The position numbers and the translations under genes are program-made. From assembly GCA_963922455.1 (NCBI GenBank), contig CAWUIO010000090.1:1-26702 (forward strand): 26,702 nt of DNA, in the 5' to 3' direction. A model generated the notes under the pieces. The model ran no database searches, was not told the origin of the DNA, and worked only from the letters and a program-made list of their open reading frames with translations. Positions 23,914 through 26,702 of the stretch are shown in pieces (the first letter of the stretch is position 1; every line of letters begins with the position of its first letter). Source of the stretch: CAWUIO01 sp963922455. GTDB lineage: Bacteria; Bacteroidota; Bacteroidia; Cytophagales; Microscillaceae.

Positions 23914-24651
23914 TTAATCCAATTCTCTAAACTCAGTTCTTTCCTCAAAGTTCTGAAAGTCAAAGACTTTCTTTTCAATCTTTAGGATTTTGAGGGCAGA
24001 GTGAATTTGGAAAGAATTATCCCAGGTTTTTAAAGAAGCCCGAATCATGTACTGGGCCAGGGATTGTAGGGGCAAGGGGCGGTTTTTCCCCGAAAGCATA
24101 GGCCCCAGGGCCGTATACCAAACCCTTAGCAGATCTTCGCGCCATCGGGGCTCTTGCCGGTTGCTTAATAATATTCCGGGCTTAAAAATATGTACTTGGG
24201 GGAAGCCCATCGTCTGCAGGGTATCTTGCAAGTCTATTTTTTTGCGTAGACGAGCGTTCTTTGTTCCCTGCTGGGCCTGATGACAACTTAAAAGCAGAAA
24301 CTGCTGGGCTCCGGCTACCTGACACATACGGGCCACTTGCTCAGGCAGTACATACTCCACCCAGGCTATCTCGTCTGCTTGGGCCGATAGATGAGGATAA
24401 GCGCCTAAACAAGAAAAAACTGCATCTACCTCAAAAAATGCCGGATCTACCTCATCTAAGGTTTTAGTAAAGTACTGGTTTTCCAACTTCGGAGAGGTAA
24501 AGCCCAAGGGCTCGCGAGACAAAGCCCGAATGTACCGGAAGGAAGGAGAAGCTAGCAACTGTTCTAAGAGTATAGAACCCGCCGCTCCGCTAGCGCCCAA
24601 GACCAACACTCGGGAAATGCTAGTGAGCGGCGGCTTATCCACATCTGCCAT
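23914..24651 (-). CDS. NAD(P)-binding SDR-like protein, TIP30/HTATIP2 type
   Basis: The 245-residue protein has an N-terminal Rossmann fold with RVLVLGASGAAGSIL (glycine-rich GxSGxxG at 20-26). Later FFEVDAVFSCLGAY, FLLLSCHQAQ and PQVHIFKPGILLSNRQEPR match atypical short-chain dehydrogenases of the TIP30/HTATIP2 group, many of which lack a strict YxxxK site. No catalytic Tyr/Lys pair is obvious here. It starts 11 bases after the GH15 gene ends, so they are probably one operon. A regulatory or redox role is possible. Confidence 0.78.
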   Translation of the reverse strand: MADVDKPPLTSISRVLVLGASGAAGSILLEQLLASPSFRYIRALSREPLGFTSPKLENQYFTKTLDEVDPAFFEVDAVFSCLGAYPHLSAQADEIAWVEYVLPEQVARMCQVAGAQQFLLLSCHQAQQGTKNARLRKKIDLQDTLQTMGFPQVHIFKPGILLSNRQEPRWREDLLRVWYTALGPMLSGKNRPLPLQSLAQYMIRASLKTWDNSFQIHSALKILKIEKKVFDFQNFEERTEFRELD

Positions 24652-24662
24652 AAGGAAAATCT

Positions 24663-26495
24663 TTATACATCAAATTCGTCCCTCTTGATTTTGGGGAAGG
24701 ACATAAACGAAGGTTTATCCAATTTGGTCGCAATACGGTAAGCGGCATTTACCAAGCCCACGTGGCTGTAGGCCTGGGGGAAATTCCCCCACATACTGCC
24801 CGTTTCCGATTCTACATCTTCGCTGAGCAAGCCCAGGTGGTTGGTGTAGTGTAGCAATTGCTCAAAATTATAAATTGCCTCATCCAATCGGCCCACACAG
24901 GCCAAAGCCTCCACATACCAGAAAGCGCAAATCAAAAAGGTAGATTCGGGGTCGCCAAAATCATCGGCGTGTTTGTAGCGATAGAACAAGCCGTTGCTGG
25001 CTCCCAAGTCTTGCTCCAAAATTTTCAGGTGGGTCCGGGCCTTTTCGCTATCCGGGTTTAGGTAATTCATTAAAATTAGCTGAATGGTACTGGCATCCAG
25101 GCTTTGGGTATCGATGGCCTGGGTATAGACCCCACGGTTGGTATCCCAACAGGCTTCAATCTGTTGGGCGGCCCGGTCACGGAGGTTTTTGGCCAAGTTG
25201 AGCATGGTGGTATCCTGCATATACTTGGCAATCCGAATTGCCGCGTGACTACCGGCCCAGTGAAACAAGAAGGTATAACAATGCAATTGGGCAAACTCCC
25301 GGAATTCCCAAAGCCCCGCATCGGGTTCTTCCATGGTTTCTTCGATGCGGTACAAAAGGTAATAAATGAGCTTGGAAGAGTCTGTCCGTTCCTGGTCGTT
25401 AAAGCGGCTATCCGCATAGAGCGGTACCAAGGAGACCAAAATCTGCCCGTAGACATCGTTTTGGATATGCTCGTAGGCCTGGTTTCCGATGCGTACCGGG
25501 GTATTCTGCCCCAAATAGCCCAACAAGCCCAAGGTTTTTTCTACAATATCGCTCGTCCCGCTGATGGTGTACAGGGGCTGCAAACGGGCCTTGCCTTTTT
25601 TCTCTTCCCGCAGGGCGATATTGGCAATGTAATTAAAGTAGAGCTCCAGTTCCTCAAAGTGGCCAATATTATTAAAGGCATTCAAGGTGTAGTAGGTATC
25701 CCGCATCCAGCAGTAGCGGTAGTCCCAATTTCGCCCACTCCCCGGCGATTCGGGCAGGCTGGTGGTAGCCGAAGCAATAATCGCCCCCGTATCCTCATAC
25801 TGGTGTATTTTCAAGGCCAAGGAAGAACGGATTACGTAAGACTGGTAAAAGTCACTGATACTGGTACTCTTCACCCAATGCCGCCAGTAATTGACCGTAT
25901 TCGTCAGAAAGCGCTCGCAGGTACTCTCCAAATTGGCTTCCATCGGCGCTCCATAGGTCAAGACCAGGTACTTCGTTTCATTGAGCAGAAACACCTCTTC
26001 GTCTTCAATATAGGTAAGCGAAATATTGGTAGTCAGCCGCATAGCCTTATCCCGGCCCAAATACTGGATATGGTTACTCCCCCGGTTCCAAGGCAAGTCC
26101 ATCTCTCCATAATTGCCCTTAGGCTTACAGCGTACCCGGATACTGGGCGCCCCCGAAAGCGGCTCCAGCTTCCGGATCAACATCAAGGGGCGGTAAAAGC
26201 GGTCATTTTGGTAAAAGCGGGGGGCAAAATCAGTGATCCGGTAGCTCCCGTCCGAGCTGCTGATTTCGGTGCGCAGCACGTTGGTATTATCGATATAGTA
26301 CTGGTAGTTGCTGTAATTATCATCGCCGGGCAATACCGAAAACTCCCCTCCTTTTTCGGGGTCAACCAGGTTGCCAAAGACAAAATCACTGTCGAAGCGG
26401 GGCCAACATAGCCAGGCAATGTTGGTATTTTTATGAATATGGGCCATGTATACACAATTCCCAATAATGCCATAGTCGTAGGTATGCTTTTGCAT
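24663..26495 (-). CDS. GH15 family glycoside hydrolase (glucoamylase/trehalase-like)
   Basis: The 610-residue protein has the N-terminal beta-sandwich (DYGIIGNCVYMAHIHKN, then LCWPRFDSDFVFGNLVD) and C-terminal (alpha/alpha)6 barrel of bacterial GH15 enzymes. SGRNWDYRYCWMRDTYYTL near 254-272 is a hallmark. Acidic residues in GLWEFRE (~395) and GLLSEDVE (~555) are in the places expected for the catalytic pair, followed by WGNFPQAYSHVGLVNAA. Without a signal peptide it should act in the cytoplasm on trehalose or short alpha-glucans; the substrate is not decided. It is the first gene of a minus-strand group with the SDR gene, with repeat R8 upstream. Confidence 0.9.
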   Translation of the reverse strand: MQKHTYDYGIIGNCVYMAHIHKNTNIAWLCWPRFDSDFVFGNLVDPEKGGEFSVLPGDDNYSNYQYYIDNTNVLRTEISSSDGSYRITDFAPRFYQNDRFYRPLMLIRKLEPLSGAPSIRVRCKPKGNYGEMDLPWNRGSNHIQYLGRDKAMRLTTNISLTYIEDEEVFLLNETKYLVLTYGAPMEANLESTCERFLTNTVNYWRHWVKSTSISDFYQSYVIRSSLALKIHQYEDTGAIIASATTSLPESPGSGRNWDYRYCWMRDTYYTLNAFNNIGHFEELELYFNYIANIALREEKKGKARLQPLYTISGTSDIVEKTLGLLGYLGQNTPVRIGNQAYEHIQNDVYGQILVSLVPLYADSRFNDQERTDSSKLIYYLLYRIEETMEEPDAGLWEFREFAQLHCYTFLFHWAGSHAAIRIAKYMQDTTMLNLAKNLRDRAAQQIEACWDTNRGVYTQAIDTQSLDASTIQLILMNYLNPDSEKARTHLKILEQDLGASNGLFYRYKHADDFGDPESTFLICAFWYVEALACVGRLDEAIYNFEQLLHYTNHLGLLSEDVESETGSMWGNFPQAYSHVGLVNAAYRIATKLDKPSFMSFPKIKRDEFDV

Positions 26496-26611
26496 AGTAA
26501 GTGAACGGTTTTAATATCCATTGTTTAGCAAAGCCAACCTATACAATAATATCCGAAATTAAAACCATGGACCCGTCTTTTCCCCCAATTCCCTGAGGAG
26601 TGTACTATTTT

Positions 26612-26702
26612 CTGGGGCTTCCCGGCGTGAGATAAAGGCTGCCTGATGAGGCAGGGAGTGCCCGCGCCGGTCGGGCTCTCGCTACTCGCCGGCCCCCGCA
26701 CC
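26612..26702 (-). repeat. Interspersed structured repeat, copy R8 (cut by window edge)
   Basis: Read on the minus strand it shows GCCGGCGAGTAGCGAGAGCC, then CCGGCG paired with CGCCGG, and ends GGGAAGCCCC. The 5' part is outside the window. It lies about 115 bases upstream of the GH15 start. Confidence 0.75.

Noticed and set aside
25104..26411. A 435-residue open frame on the plus strand
   Set aside because: It is antisense to the clearly recognisable GH15 gene and has no domain features of its own.

Overview
The window looks like chromosomal DNA of a Bacteroidota bacterium, perhaps of the Saprospiria or Cytophagia type (inference). Two large secreted proteins end in type IX secretion (T9SS) sorting domains with the 'YPNP/FPNP' motif. 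Several promoter-like sites match the Bacteroidota -7 element TAnnTTTG. Shine-Dalgarno sites are mostly weak or absent. There are no rRNA genes, CRISPR arrays, transposases or integrases.

Region 1 (1-4490) is the most unusual part. A possible small RNA with a strong terminator is followed by a Ro60/Rsr (TROVE plus vWA) gene. Downstream of it, about 2.1 kb contains six bacterial Y RNA-like units interleaved with five tRNA genes (Lys-UUU, Asn-GUU, a CAU tRNA, Glu-UUC, Asp-GUC). Each Y unit has a Ro-binding-type double stem. Its 5' strand begins GUGUCGUA, runs through a conserved UUACUUCG, and its 3' strand ends UUACCUC plus a U-run. In units 1-4 the stem carries a circularly permuted tRNA: T arm, acceptor 3' strand, loop, acceptor 5' strand, D arm. 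Unit 6 keeps only the T arm and an acceptor-like hairpin. Unit 5 has no tRNA module. Stem changes compensate between units, which supports folding within each unit. Additional hairpins fill the spacers. A tandem Y RNA/tRNA array behind rsr is my main candidate for a poorly described system.

Region 2 (4490-9900) holds a FucP-family sugar:H+ symporter. On the minus strand follows a probable operon, ccmB-ccmC-ccmD-like-ccmE, then a SAM methyltransferase and a pyridoxamine-phosphate-oxidase-like flavoprotein. CcmE is the CxxxY rather than the HxxxY type.

Region 3 (9900-21200) holds a 913-residue PKD/T9SS protein, two overlapping GT2-like glycosyltransferase genes (the second has lost DxD), an N-terminally truncated S51 peptidase remnant, glnS, and a 1124-residue secreted protein (carbohydrate-binding modules, Ig-like domain, sorbosone/glucose dehydrogenase-like propeller, T9SS domain).

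Region 4 (21200-26702) holds an orphan AAA+ ATPase resembling those of contractile injection systems, a doubtful small remnant, and a minus-strand group: GH15 glucoamylase/trehalase-like enzyme, TIP30-like SDR protein and LysE-family exporter.

An intergenic repeat of about 130 bp occurs eight times (two cut by the window ends), in both orientations. Its stems covary between copies, so it probably acts as a structured RNA or palindromic repeat. One copy lies inside the Y RNA/tRNA array.
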